NCBI GenBank assembly: GCA_016758965.1
Contig: JAEPRB010000151.1
Coordinates: 1 to 64,000 of the forward strand
DNA from: Circinella minor
Taxonomy: Eukaryota; Mucoromycota; Mucoromycetes; Mucorales; Lichtheimiaceae
DNA length: 64,000 nt
Reading direction: 5' to 3'
This document shows positions 33,113 through 45,440 of this stretch, one piece after another (positions within the stretch are counted from its first letter, which is position 1; each line of letters starts with the position of its first letter). The notes under the pieces were generated by a model. It was given only the letters and a program-made list of their open reading frames with translations, was not told the DNA's origin and ran no database searches. Made by a program: the position numbers and the translations under genes.

Positions 33113-34268
33113 ATGTCAATCTTCAAGAGAAACACCGATACCTTATCACCCACAAAACTTTCCGCAACATCAATCAATTTTCGAAACTATGGTGCTGCAG
33201 AATCATGTGATGTTACCTCAAATATACCGACTCATCTACAACAGAACCACAACGGAAAAGATATAGCAGCCAACCACGATATAGAAAGCAACATGGGAAC
33301 TAATAACGAAACAGAAGACAAAGAACCTAAACGATTGGTGCCTGGTGGAAAAATGCCTAAAGCTGAGGGAAATCAAATGATAAAGAGGCTTGTATCTGTC
33401 GTTTTCATGCTGTTGATCCAAATTGGTATTCCTTTATTATTATACTATGGATTACGAAACAAAATAGGTGTGGTTTATGCTTTAGTGATCTCTGGTATAC
33501 CTCCTTTTTTGAATGTAATTTATGGATTTATACGAAAACGGCAAATTGAAGTACTAGGTTGTATTATCAGTGTGTCATTTATTTTATCTGCCGTTGTTTC
33601 AATTGTCAGTGGTAAGTAATATAATAATGTTAATTATTATTTCCCTTCTGTTTTTTTTTCAAATGGTGCCAAGGAGTTTGCCAAGAATGGTAAATGCATT
33701 TTGTCACGTGATATTTTTATTGATATATTCCATTTTCTTTTTTATATGATGGTCAATACAAGGCGATGAACGAGCAGCACTTGTACGCGATTCTTCTGTT
33801 GGTGCTATCGTTGGCTGTATGTTTTTAGTTACTTTAATCCCTATTCATAATCGCTATGTGGACTTATACCCTTTGACATTTATTATGGCAGAACAAATGT
33901 ATGCTGACGTAAAATATAAATGGACTGATCACGAGGGAAATTCTCAAGAACAAAATATTACCCGATGGCAATGGGAGCATGTTACATTTTTCAAAATTAA
34001 CATGTATATACAAACTGCTTGCTGGGGAGTTTTGTTGGTTCTCCAACTGGTTGTATGTGCGTTGATGGTATGGAGTGGTCTCTCAGCGGATGAAATTGTC
34101 ATGTACAACAATATTTTTAGTTTAGCAACTACAGTCACAATGATTACTGGAAGCATTGTAGCAGGCACCTATGGATTAAAAAAAGAAAAGGAAGTTGGGA
34201 AAAAATGGACCGAAGAAAATGATTTTACGAGCATATTTGAACGTCAACAACAAGATACACAATGTTGA
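33113..34268 (+). CDS. VC0807-like membrane protein, tandem copy 3, 334 aa
   Basis: Exons are 33113-33611 and 33763-34268; the intron is phase 1 at the family position and, at 151 bp, is the longest in the array. I chose the ATG at 33113 (MSIFKRN) to match the other copies. The N-terminal polar region is the longest of the four, ending RLVPGGKMPKAEG. Membrane segments carry QIGIPLLLYYGLRNKIG, ISGIPPFLN and SGDERAALVRDSSVGA. The loop reads KYKWTDHEG. The tail is short and ends QDTQC, so it lacks both the Gln-rich stretch and the terminal Ile/Met-Val seen in the other four family members here. That may indicate loss of a sorting signal. Confidence 0.8.
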
Positions 34269-36259
34269 ATATATTAACACTCTATTAACACCAATTACAG
34301 TATTATTATTTTTAATTGTATATTACCATTATGAATAATGTTTGTGATTCACCTATCGTTATATATGTTGTATCTTTTAATTTAATACTGAGGGAATAAT
34401 CTATATTTTTTTACAATTCTTTTACTACAATGATATCGATAGTATGAATAAGTACGTAATACGCTTTTTCGGGAATTATTTATAGATTAATACTATCAGC
34501 AAGAGAGGATATACGTAATATGAAAAGCTAATATTGATAAACGGATGTCAAAAATAAATATCGTTCAAGAAAATTCATTTTTATTTAGACACTGAAAACT
34601 TTACAATAATAAACAAAACAAAAAAAAGTTTTCTACAACTTTGCTCTCTCTACTGAGGACCTTTGAAAATTATGACTATTTTACTTTGAACTGCGGCTAT
34701 ACACTTTCTTCGTTGCGCAATTAGCTTTCTGTATCAAAATTAGCATTTATTTTAAAACAACAATAACGGATTTCATGTAGCTCATGACATTGGCACCTGC
34801 TCTTAACTGAACTTATAATGATTAAAAACCATTGTCACAATCAGAAACAGAAAGTATGAACTGACCGAAGCTAAGAAGAGAACTAAAATCACAGTAAAAA
34901 CAACAACAGTACAATTACGTACGTGTTTAACAATAGATGCCACCAAAAAATAAAAAGTTACGTATAGAAAACGTAGTGGTTGATTATGTTCAATGATAAA
35001 GGGACATTCATTTACGGTATTTACAAGTTAAATAAAGAGAGAAACGACGCGAAATCTAACAAGATTGGCTGGGATGGTATGTGATGTATTGGTTATAATG
35101 CGAATTATAATGAAAGTTTCATACTCCTTGTTGTATACTACATGAAATATTCGTTGTTAAATTTGAGGTATCATATAAAGCATATAAATAGTGTTGACAA
35201 CAACAGCAATAAAAAGTTAGATTAGCACAGGCTTTGATTTTTATCTGACACAAAACTGGCAATCCATTAAACTCCTGTCTGTTACTACTTTTATAACAAT
35301 AGTAAGTAAACAGTATTAATAATTTACCCGCAGTTTATCTATTCAATTATTTTCTTTATGGAGATTTTTTTTTTCGGTTAATATTGGCTTGAATTGAACT
35401 ACCAATACACAGAGTTCAGAAAAAAAAAAGATGAAATATTGTGTAGTCATACTATCAAAAATAGAGAAGATTCGTCATGTTACCCGGTCTTTTTTTTTTT
35501 TTTTTGCGCAGCCATTTACGTGTAACTTTGCATTATATCGATTTTTTGCCATGAAGTGGTTTATAAATAAATAAATGAATTTTTGATTTGTGTATTTTGT
35601 GTTACAAAAGATCTTGTTTTCCACATGGAAAAGCATATATATAACTATACCCGTGTTTTGTAGCATAGCGTTCATTATTTTTTAACACCAATGGTTATGC
35701 ATATATTTGTTTATAACTTTTGTACGTATAACGTATTTAGGGTGTTAAATGACTAGGAAGACTTTCTTTCATGCTCCATATACCTTGAATGTTCATTTAT
35801 TTTAATGTTCTTGTAAAATTATCTAATGTAGACTTTAATTTTATTTTAAAAGAAAGGGTAAATACGTAAGAATATAAAAATAAGAACAGTATAATCATTA
35901 CCTTATTTTTTGAAAAATATATATATATATATACAACCAGCAGAGGTGATGTCGACCAAGTAATTCAATGAATTTAAGAGTATTCAATGACATAAGGTCA
36001 GAAAATAAAGATTTACATTTTTTTCTCGATCGAACAATAAGAAATATTTTATACCTAAGTTTGTATTATGATAACTAGATTAAGAATTAAAAATAGTCAT
36101 TAGATCTGCTGAGTAACCTAGTTTATATATGGAAATTGCCTTTTTAGGCGACAACGGACCGAGGGAAAATAGGTGAATTATATACAAAAGCCGCAGATCA
36201 AGAAACTTGTCGTCTTTTTTTTTTTTTTTATTCATTCAAATCAAACTAATTAAAAAAAA
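34269..36259. other. Intergenic between array copies 3 and 4
   Basis: About 2 kb of AT-rich sequence with poly-A/T runs and a (TA)n tract at about 35919-35933. No gene, relic or clear repeat was recognised. Confidence 0.5.
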
Positions 36260-37383
36260 ATGTCATTTTTCAAGAATAACAAGACAACAACAACAGACCC
36301 TATCACATCCGCAAAAAAAATGACTATAAATCATAGTGGCGAAAATCGCAGTACTAAACAAGATGGTACTACGGCTACCTATAATAATGCTGATAACAAG
36401 GAGGAAAACCCGTCGCGACTCGTTCCTGGAGGCAAGATTCCGAATCAAGGAAAAGTAATGGTTCGACAGTTTGCGTCGTTATTAGTTATGTTAACTATTC
36501 AAGTCGGTATTCCATTGGCTTTGTACTACGGTTTACGAAATAAAATTGGTGTGGTATATGCCCTCGTGATCTCTGGTATCCCACCTTTCCTTTTTGTGAT
36601 TGTTGAATTTATACGAAGCAGAAAAATTGATATCCTCGGATGTATTATTGGTGGCTCTTTTATTATTAGTGGTGCGGTTTCTATTGCAAGTGGTATGTAT
36701 AACTTTTCTTTTCAGTGTTGAGTGTTGGATTAATACTTATATCTTTTTTTTTATATATATTTTTAGGTGATGAGCGTGCTGCACTTATTCGAGATTCCGC
36801 TGTTGCCGCCATTGTTGGATTCTTTTTCCTACTTTCACTTATACCCCTTACTACTAAATGGCTTGTAATCCGTCCTCTTACATTTATTATGGGTCAGCAA
36901 ATGTTCAGTCACGTAAATTACCAATGGATTGATCGGGAGGGTAACCCACAACAACAAAATATTATGGCCTGGCAGTGGGAGCACATCAGATATTTTCGCT
37001 GGAGTATGCGAATCCAATCCGCATTGTGGAGTTTTGTACTCATTATGCAACTTGTTGCGTGTGTTTTGTTTGTTGAGGCTACTGATATGTCAGTCGATGA
37101 TATTGTCAAATACAACAACATTATTACCTCGGCTTATACACCTATCATGATTACAATAAGTATTGCAGCAGCTATTTATGGTCGCAGTTTTGAAAAATGT
37201 ATTGGTAAATTATGGGTAGAAGAAAATGACTTTACAGACAAGTTCAAATACCAACAAGAACAAGATGACGAAGGCAGTGAAGAAACACAACAAGTAGATG
37301 GACAGCAACAGTATAAAATCCAAAACAATGGGGATGATACAAGGGATGAGGAACAACAACGGCGAGTTACAAACATGGTATAA
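36260..37383 (+). CDS. VC0807-like membrane protein, tandem copy 4, 349 aa
   Basis: Exons are 36260-36692 and 36767-37383, again with the phase-1 intron at SG|D. The start is MSFFKNN. The N-terminal region ends RLVPGGKIPNQGK. Membrane segments carry QVGIPLALYYGLRNKIG, ISGIPPFL, DILGCIIG and SGDERAALIRDSAVAA. The loop reads NYQWIDREG, then NIMAWQWEHIRYFRWSMR. The tail is the longest and most acidic of the family (QQEQDDEGSEE) and ends NMV. It is the last gene of the array. The function is unknown; a role at a membrane is the only safe statement. Confidence 0.82.
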
Positions 37384-38189
37384 TAAGGACATATAAAAGT
37401 TTCCTAGTATTGCATTATTAGACTGTTCTTTTTTTTTTTGTACATTTTAAGCCTTCTTCTATTTTTTTTTCTTTTTCTCTTTCCTTTCTCTAATTGTTAT
37501 TAGACATCATATTACGTACCTTTTGTATAGCACCACTCTCATCTAATATCATATTATGATAAACTTTTATATACATTGATAGACACTATGTTTATTTTTA
37601 TGTTAGCTTATATAAATTAGTATACTGTAGAATTATTAATATTATAATATATTTTATCTTTTCATAGTAGTAACATTAATGTAGCATTGATAATAATACC
37701 AATAATATTATAATGTACGATAATTGTAACGTTGACAAAAACCTTTGCTTTTTTATTTAGAAGCATAGAGTCCAGTGCCCGTCAGATTATCAGATTATAA
37801 CCAGAGATTTTTTAGCCAGTAAAAGTGTAAGGGCGATCAGTCATTAGTCATCAAGAAAATGCTGATAATGGATATAAATTAGTTAATTACCACAACTATT
37901 AAAATACTATAATGATAGCTTTTTGAATGGTAAAATGATAATAAAAAAAGGGTTTTTTGTTATTGGGGAACCCATTCATCATTTGAAATTCATTCAAAGT
38001 GAAATGTTCCTGAAAATGTCATTGGTCTAAATTAAATTACCGGCATATCATAGTTTGACAGTTAACATGAAACATAACCCGCTGGCTCTATTTTCATATT
38101 TTTTTTTTCTTTCTTTTCTGTTTCTTTTCTTCAAACCAACAACAAAAATCCTCTCTTCCATTGTTCGTCGTTCTTATAAAACCATTGTA
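37384..38189. other. Intergenic upstream of the biotin ligase gene
   Basis: AT-rich 3' flank of the array, then a likely promoter. An in-frame ATG at 38067 lies before the chosen start of the next gene and could extend its protein by 41 residues. No other gene seen. Confidence 0.5.
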
Positions 38190-40492
38190 ATGACTGGTAT
38201 TAATGTATTAATTTATACCGGCAATGGTACTTCACCTAATTCTGTTCGCCATACACAAAAAACATTAAAATCGTTATTGGGTCATGCCTACGATGTTGTA
38301 TCAGTAGACGCCAAAACGTTGCGTGTGGAGCCGTGGGAAGAAACCTGTGCTTTGTTGGTCATGCCTGGCGGACGAGATTTACCCTACTGCAATGATTTAA
38401 ATGGTGTCGCTACCAGTCGCATCAAGCAATATGTTCGTGGCGGAGGTCGTTATCTAGGCCTTTGTGCAGGTGGTTATTTTGGTTCCAGCACAATTGAATT
38501 CGAACAAGAGAGAAAAGACATGCAAGTTTGTGGTAAGCGCGAACTTGAATTTTTCCCTGGATTATGCCGTGGAACTGTATACCCTGGTTTTGTGTATGAA
38601 AGCGAACAAGGTGCTCGTAGTGCAGCTGTTCGATTAGCCAACGAACATTTACAAGCTTATTATCCATCCGATTCGCTTGTTCCAAAATCTATCGATATGT
38701 ATTATAATGGTGGTGGTTATTTTGCTCATGCAGATCAATACCCCAATGTCCAAGTATTGGGTCGTTTTGTGGATGCAGGCATCTGCAAAGATGAAGATTA
38801 TCCAGCAGCAGCAGTTCATTGTAGCGTGGGTCATGGTTCTGCCGTTTTGATTTCGACACATCCTGAATATGATATTACTCATTTGGAGCAACCTGATATT
38901 AATACAGCCATGTTTGCCGAATTAGTACGATCTGAACCTGATAGAAAATCATTTTTACGTGCTGTGTTTGCTAAAATGGATCTTCAAGTTGTTGGTTATG
39001 ATAAGAATAGAGTGGATGAAATTAAAGTACCAGATTTGACGCCTATTTATTTAACGGCCATGAATGGACAAATTGCAAAAGCTGTTGCTACAAACTTACA
39101 GACAGAAGCAAATGACTCGGTGATTACGGATTCGAATGATACCATCTTTCTCACAAACTCGAACGAGGATCCAGTGTTAAAAAAATTGGAAGCATTGACA
39201 GTGGATGATAAAAATGATGAAGACAAGCCAAAGCCAATAGAAATTCGACTTCCTGATTATACATCTAATCCAGCTTGTCCGGATCGATCACTGACTCCCT
39301 ATTTCGATATCAGGAAATACTATGAAGCATTATTGGAACGACGTGATAAAGAATGGGGTGGTGGAAAGTGGTATCGTTTTGGTAATGCTTTGATGTATGC
39401 TGAGGTGATCAACAGTACCCAAACTATTTTAGACAAGTACGTATCATATAATGATTTGTCAATTAAAATAATTGGTGAAGGATATAAAAAGCTGACATTT
39501 TTTTTTTTTTGTGTATAAAAGGAATTACAATTTTGCTCAACAATTGCCAACCGGTCTTGCTTGTATAGCAACAACTCAACTTGCGGCTAGAGGTACGTAT
39601 AAAAAAAAGTGTGTGATAATTAATGAATATTAAACCAAAATCTATTGTCAAATATTTTAGCTCGCGGTCGTAACTCGTGGGTATCACAAATGGGTGCACT
39701 TCAATTCAGTTTTGTTCTTCGTCACAGTCTTCGTCTTTCAAATTCACCAGTTGTATTTCTTCAATATCTAATCGCACTTGCCGTTGTTGAAAGTGTGCGA
39801 ACACGTAAAGGATATGAAGAAGTTCCTCTTCGGGTTAAATGGCCAAATGATGTTTATGCTGAGGATGGTGACGATTTGAAAAAGGTTGGAGGATTACTTG
39901 TTAATTCAAGTTTTGTTCAGGATGAATTCTTGGTTGTCATTGGTAAGTCATTAAAGGGAAAGGATATAAAATGTGGTTTTTATTCTGAATTAATGGTATT
40001 AATGATTGATGTATTTATAGGATGTGGCATTAATGTATCTAATCCACGACCAACTGTATCCATAAATGATGTAATTCAAAAGCATAACTCTTCCTTACCT
40101 AGAATCACGCCAGAAGATATGCTTGCAGGTATCTTGGTTACTTTTGAAAAGTTCTATTCAGACTTTTGTGAAAAGGGTATGGGATCTTGGTTTCTAGATC
40201 TTTATTATAAGCGATGGTTGCACAGGTAAATTAATTTATTGATTATATGATGATCAGGAAGTGAAAGTGAAAAAGATATAAAATCTAATGTTTTCTCTTT
40301 TTTTAAAAAAAAAGTGACAAGATTGTAACTTTAACAACGCATGATAATGTACGAGTCAAAATTACTGGTATAACTAGTGACTATGGTATGCTTGAGGCAA
40401 TTGCTATTGAAGGTGACAAAAAACGTTATACTTTACAGCCCGATGGCAATAGTTTTGATATGTTGAAGGGTTTAATCATGAAAAAAATGTAA
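38190..40492 (+). CDS. BPL1: Biotin--protein ligase (holocarboxylase synthetase)
   Basis: Exons are 38190-39436, 39522-39592, 39661-39942, 40021-40225 and 40315-40492, giving 660 aa. The enzyme makes biotinyl-AMP and transfers biotin to a Lys of carboxylases such as acetyl-CoA and pyruvate carboxylase. The N-terminal half is the BPL_N, glutamine-amidotransferase-like domain (LLVMPGGRDLPY, GRYLGLCAGGYF). The C-terminal half is the BPL/LplA catalytic domain: biotin-AMP loop ARARGRNSW, then VKWPNDVY, GCGINVSNP and a small BPL_C domain. I chose the ATG at 38190 (MTGINVLIYTGNG), where the domain starts. An in-frame ATG at 38067 would add a hydrophobic then Arg-containing leader, possibly for mitochondrial import. 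Confidence 0.93.
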
Positions 40493-41623
40493 AATTATTA
40501 TCCACTCTAAAATCACTATATACATATTCCAAACCTATTTGCAAAATTATTCAAAAAAAAAAAGTTGTTTTTTATAATGTATAACTAATAGCATTCTTAC
40601 GTCTAAATAACTAAATTAATTAAACTAGTTAAAGTTTTGGAACGGGGAGAAAGAGAGAATAAAAAATATTACAAATTACACATAAGAGCATGCTTAGAAA
40701 AGGCTAGCTTGAAGGGTGGGAAGGAGATTCAGAGTTGAATGAAGGGAGAAAAGGAGTCAAGCTATTAAAAAACATTTGAGATATATGATATCTTGTTGCA
40801 AGAAGAATCTATTCTTGTATATTGCTTTGAAGGCTTCGCTTTCCTATTACTTACAGATATCATCAGAATGATGTATCAAATGTCTATGACCATTTCATCC
40901 ACTTCTATTTTTTTCTAATGGAGAATCTGTATCGTTTGTTAATCTATCGTAAAGTTATTAAAACATAAACTCGTATTCACAATCAAGAAGCTCTTGTGGA
41001 CGAAGTGTAACTTAATAAGGTATGTTTTTTATGGGACTTGGGTAATTTTGCAGTACTGCAAATGTAGTACTTTTTTGTAGTAGTAGTAGTCGAACAACAC
41101 CGGGCTTTTCTGTACAACTGATCGGATTTTATCGAGTATTACTAACGATAAAAGTTGTTTTACAATACTATTCTTCCGGTAGTTTACATATGTGCTGTTT
41201 CTCGTCATTTTTGAGCATTCTATTTGAAACTAAATTAATCTTTTTATACATCTTAATTCACAAGGTATTAGATCTAAAGTCGCTGTATTATTGCCTCAAA
41301 TACATATATTGAGCAGTATACAGTATAATACTGACATTACTAATATTATTATCAATTACGTAAATAATGAATTATGTTGCTATATTATGAAAAAGGATCT
41401 CAATATAATATAAAGTTGCATAAAGCAAAAGTAGCGCCAAAAAAAAAAATTAAAGTTTTAAAGCAAAACCTTTTTCTCTACCAGATTCGATCATTTAACT
41501 ATTCAATAAGGCAATGAATTAGGCAAACGCTCTACCTATCAAGCCATTTGAACCTTCATTTTAATTAATTATATCAGATCATTGATACCGGACTTCTTTT
41601 CTCATGTTTCTCCTTTTGTATAA
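40493..41623. other. Intergenic upstream of the F-box duplication
   Basis: AT-rich with a short (TAG)n run at about 41077-41089. A TATAAAGA-like site at about 41620 lies at the very edge of the duplicated unit and could serve only the first F-box gene. No gene seen. Confidence 0.5.
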
Positions 41624-44621
41624 AGACCTGTGAAACGGTCAATGGTCATGGCCATATCTGACTTTATAATCTACCATTTTGCGCAGTAAAAAACCTTAAT
41701 TTGTATCACAAATACGTAAATATATATTATTTGATTTTCTTTTTGAACAAACTTTCCATCTCTCTTTTTTTCAAAATTTTTGGCTTAGACCAACAAAAAG
41801 CATGGGTCATGAACGTGAAAATGCATATGACACCATTTATTCAATTTTTAAAGATATCACCACGGTATCATCCTTAACAACAAAAAGTAAAAAGAAAAAT
41901 AAAAAGCAACAAAAGAAAAAGTCTGGTGGATTCACACAAGTTCCTACACTTAAAACTGTGGAAGAATATCTTGCGTATGGACACAATTATGAACAGCAAA
42001 ATGATCATCTCGCAGCATTGATCATTTACAACCAAGGACTCTTATCACTTACACCGCCTTCATTATCGTCATTAATTGACGATGATGAAGAGGATGACGA
42101 TTCTCATCCATATGTTCAGCTGGAAAAAGCCAAACAAAAAGTATTAATCATTCTTATGAAACGTATTGAGGGATTTTCTTGGTCGTCATTTCCAAATGAA
42201 GTCGTATCTATGATTTTCGATTCGCTCGAACTCGGAGATCTCTTGACGTGTGCAAATGTTTGTTCTGGATGGTTCGAATTTATAATGGATAGTCCTGAAT
42301 TTTGGAAACGTATCGCTACAGAAATGCCGGAAATGACGAAATTATCACTCGAACCATTGCTGCGACAGCATACACAAAAATTCGAGCTACAAGGTCCGAT
42401 AGGTGTTCAAGCTTTAGAAGATTTATTTCTATTTCTGACTCAAATATCACTTGCACCGAAGGGATCATCCTCGTTAACCGCCTCTAGTGATAACTGTTAC
42501 TCCATTCAAGAACTATGTAATTATTATTTTTTGATCTAAAGCAAGAGTACGGAAAAGAGTAATTATATCATTACAATAAAAACGTGACACGGAGAAATAT
42601 TGAGGATTGTCTAAAGATGGAATAACTTATTTAATATATACTCCTTGAATTTAGCCTTTAAAGATATACAAATGACAGATAATGCTATTCTTTTGTTAGA
42701 AGAAGCGCTAAGGTCAATTGGTCCAGCATTAAAACGAGTAGAAATTTGTAACTGTGATATTTCAGATAAGCAAGTCTTTGAAGTGATGGCAAGATCGTGT
42801 TCCAACGTCTCGCACATTTCATATACACATATGAAAATACACAATACTGGTGATTCACCAAACTATCTCCATGTTTTCCCTCATTTCGTCGATACATTCA
42901 AAAAAACATGGAATATTTCATTTAATAATCTTACTTATCTTAAGGTTATGCCACTTACAAACCTGCAGGACCGTGTAGATAGTGTTTTCCTTAATTATTA
43001 TCGTTTTGAAGCACTTGAAGATTTATCACGAATTATCCGTCGCTCCCCACACCTACGTGAACTAATTTTGGATGCTCTTATCATGCTTAAGTATGGTGTT
43101 AGCGTGGCTCTCAAGCATTGTCCAAATATCGAAAATATAATGGTGACCTCTGACGAAGAGCTACAACCGATCATAACAACTACATCAATAACTGATTATA
43201 AAGATAGTAATAATGAAGACGATGGTTATGAAGACGTCGGCACAAAAACAACAATTGTAACAAAGTCAGCAGCAAAAGAAAAAGGTCTTCGTAAACTAAT
43301 CCTTGTCAAACCCAGAGGTCTCAAGTTTGGAATTCAAGATAAAGGAGAAAGTTTTGGGATATTCAAAAAACACCACAAAACATTGGAAATACTATACTTG
43401 CGTTGTGATTTACATTGTAAATTATTTATAGAACTATCATCTTTTGGTGGTCCAAAATTACGTGAAATCAACTTGTCATTCCTGGTTGACGGGGTTAGTC
43501 GAGAAGAATGTCACGACGCGATGGTAATGCTTTTTTCAAAATGTCCAAAACTAGAAGCCATTACAATCGATAGTCGCGAGCCGGGCAGAATATATAGTAC
43601 AACTAGAGTTCATTCTTCTCTTCTTGGTGGCTCAAACGAAGTATTGATGACCATGGGAAAAAACTGTCCACGCCTTCAGTACCTGTCCATTAGAGATGAA
43701 AAGTTTCCATTGGGTTATGATGACATCGAATCGTTTATACTAACAGCAGAAGAAGGAGGCAAATCCTGCAAATTGACATATTTGGAAGCCAGCATAAACA
43801 TGGAAAGCATGTTGGAAATTGTTCAACGACTCAAGAAATTAAGAACGTTGCGTATACCCAATGACAAGTCTGATTTACCAGTTAACCATGAATATGTGGA
43901 AGGTCACAAGGAGAAAGTTCAACAAATTCTTTCAGAGCGTGGTGGTACTTTAATTCTAGACCCTTACCGTATTTATTAGAAAATATATGTTTTTTGTACA
44001 ATTTTTTTGTGTTTTAATAAAAAGACGGGTTTTATACAATATCAGTTAGTAAATTATCCAATTATACTATATAATAAATTATATATGAGATTTAATGTAT
44101 GTAGAAAAAAAGCTATGTCGACACCAATAATTACTCCATATCTTACTGTTTTCTTTATCTCCAAAGTTTCGTAATACACCCGAACTTTTCTGTTTAGAAC
44201 GTAACACATATACTGGAATTGTATAGAACTGTCTATGATTAGATAGGTTGAGACATGTATACGTATAATGAAATGTACGAAATGGAATTCTGTAATGAAA
44301 ATTTTATTCTCTTCGTTTTATAAAAGCCAACATCGTGATTATTGGGAATTATGATTGAATCATACAAGAATATAAAAAACAAATTCATTCAATTTATAGC
44401 ATAAAATACTGGGATTGTATAATAAAATACATTTGTTTTTTTGAAAGAGTGTCACCTCATCGTTGGAGAATGAAAAATATTCAAGATAAGTAGGGATATT
44501 CTCTACCTATTTGCGCCACGAAATCTCAGCGCAATAAGTTGTATCCAGCAGCAGAAATAATTAGGGGAACCTATCGCTACTTTATACAGATGTGCTTATC
44601 CATATGGGCATAATGCGATAT
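41624..44621 (+). repeat. Segmental tandem duplication, unit A
   Basis: About 3 kb containing F-box gene 1 and both flanks matches 45441-48471 at high identity. The left homology begins at AGACCTGTG and the right homology ends at ATAATGCGATAT. About 820 bp of unrelated DNA separates the units. Unit B has an extra 18 bp near its left edge, bounded by a GTG microrepeat. Confidence 0.9.
41802..43979 (+). CDS. F-box/leucine-rich-repeat protein 1, Dia2/Pof3-like layout, 679 aa
   Basis: Exons are 41802-42516 and 42655-43979. After a Lys-rich N-terminus there is a TPR-like helix pair (YLAYGHNYEQQNDHLAALII, residues about 57-76) and an acidic linker. An F-box follows at about 125-171 (FPNEVVSMIFDSLELGDLL, FWKRIA). 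The second exon encodes irregular leucine-rich repeats (LRELILDAL, LEILYLRCDL, LREINLSFL, LTYLEASI). The TPR, F-box, LRR order is that of yeast Dia2 and fission yeast Pof3, substrate receptors of SCF ubiquitin ligases. Such proteins bind Skp1 through the F-box and substrates through the LRRs. It could equally be a lineage-specific family sharing that order. Its neighbour at 45.6 kb is a recent tandem duplicate. Confidence 0.85.
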
Positions 44622-45440
44622 CCGTACCTCCGTTTAAAGCATAACAATGTAACTACTAGAATCTGCTATATCTGTAAATACTATATATTATTTCACGTTT
44701 TAGAAGCGATATATATATTAAACTGTTTTTTGTCTGGAAGATATTTCTGTTACTTACTGTTAATATCATATCATATAACACTTATTGAATATTTAAAGCT
44801 AAAACCGAAAAAAAAACCCATCGTGCGTTGCTTCATGACCTGATGTCGCCACTCCTCAGCTAATACCTCTTTAACTTCTTTATGTAACTGAAAATTTGAT
44901 GTTAGATTATTTACGCTCCGATGTATAACAAAGTCTCGCAGCAGAAATTGTAACATTTCATTATAAAATAAATGTTGGTACACACTTGCATCTAATATAA
45001 TTGACTTAGTATTCAAAGCCCCTCAAATATTATTTATCTAGCGCTATAAAAACAATCATATATTATATTGTATTGGGTTTATGGTTGAAGTACTGCTAAC
45101 GTGTTTCTACTTTCTGGCTATGTAGATGTAATTGTTGGTGAAGAACTGTAATTCTTGTACATCAAATTTATACTCTTACGTACTAAATGTCCCCTCTTTC
45201 TATGTATTTATACACCAGTAAAATAAAAAGTTTTCTTCCATCCTGGTGATTGATGAATTCCTTTCTATAATTTTTTTGTTTGTCCCATTAACACTTTAAA
45301 AATAACGCTATCAAGTTTTGTATTTGAGAAGTTTTCAATAAAATTACTTTATGTACTTGTCTGTTTAAGGTTAGCAAAATAAACGAGCATACTGGAGAAA
45401 TGAAACAAGGGAAAAAAGAAATACTAAGATTAATATTAAT
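43980..45440. other. Intergenic between the two F-box units
   Basis: The first 640 bp are duplicated 3' flank. The remainder is unique and AT-rich. A minus-strand open stretch at 44771-45016 has protein-like composition (FQLHKEVKEVLAEEWRHQ) but no recognised domain; it may be a fragment of an old gene. Confidence 0.5.
44771..45016 (-). pseudogene. Possible coding remnant, unrecognised
   Basis: This 81-codon open frame contains an amphipathic stretch, LHKEVKEVLAEEWRHQVMKQ, unlike the surrounding AT-rich noise. It lies in the unique DNA between the duplicated F-box units. No family, exon partner or promoter is evident, and the reading frame may be chance. Confidence 0.2.
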
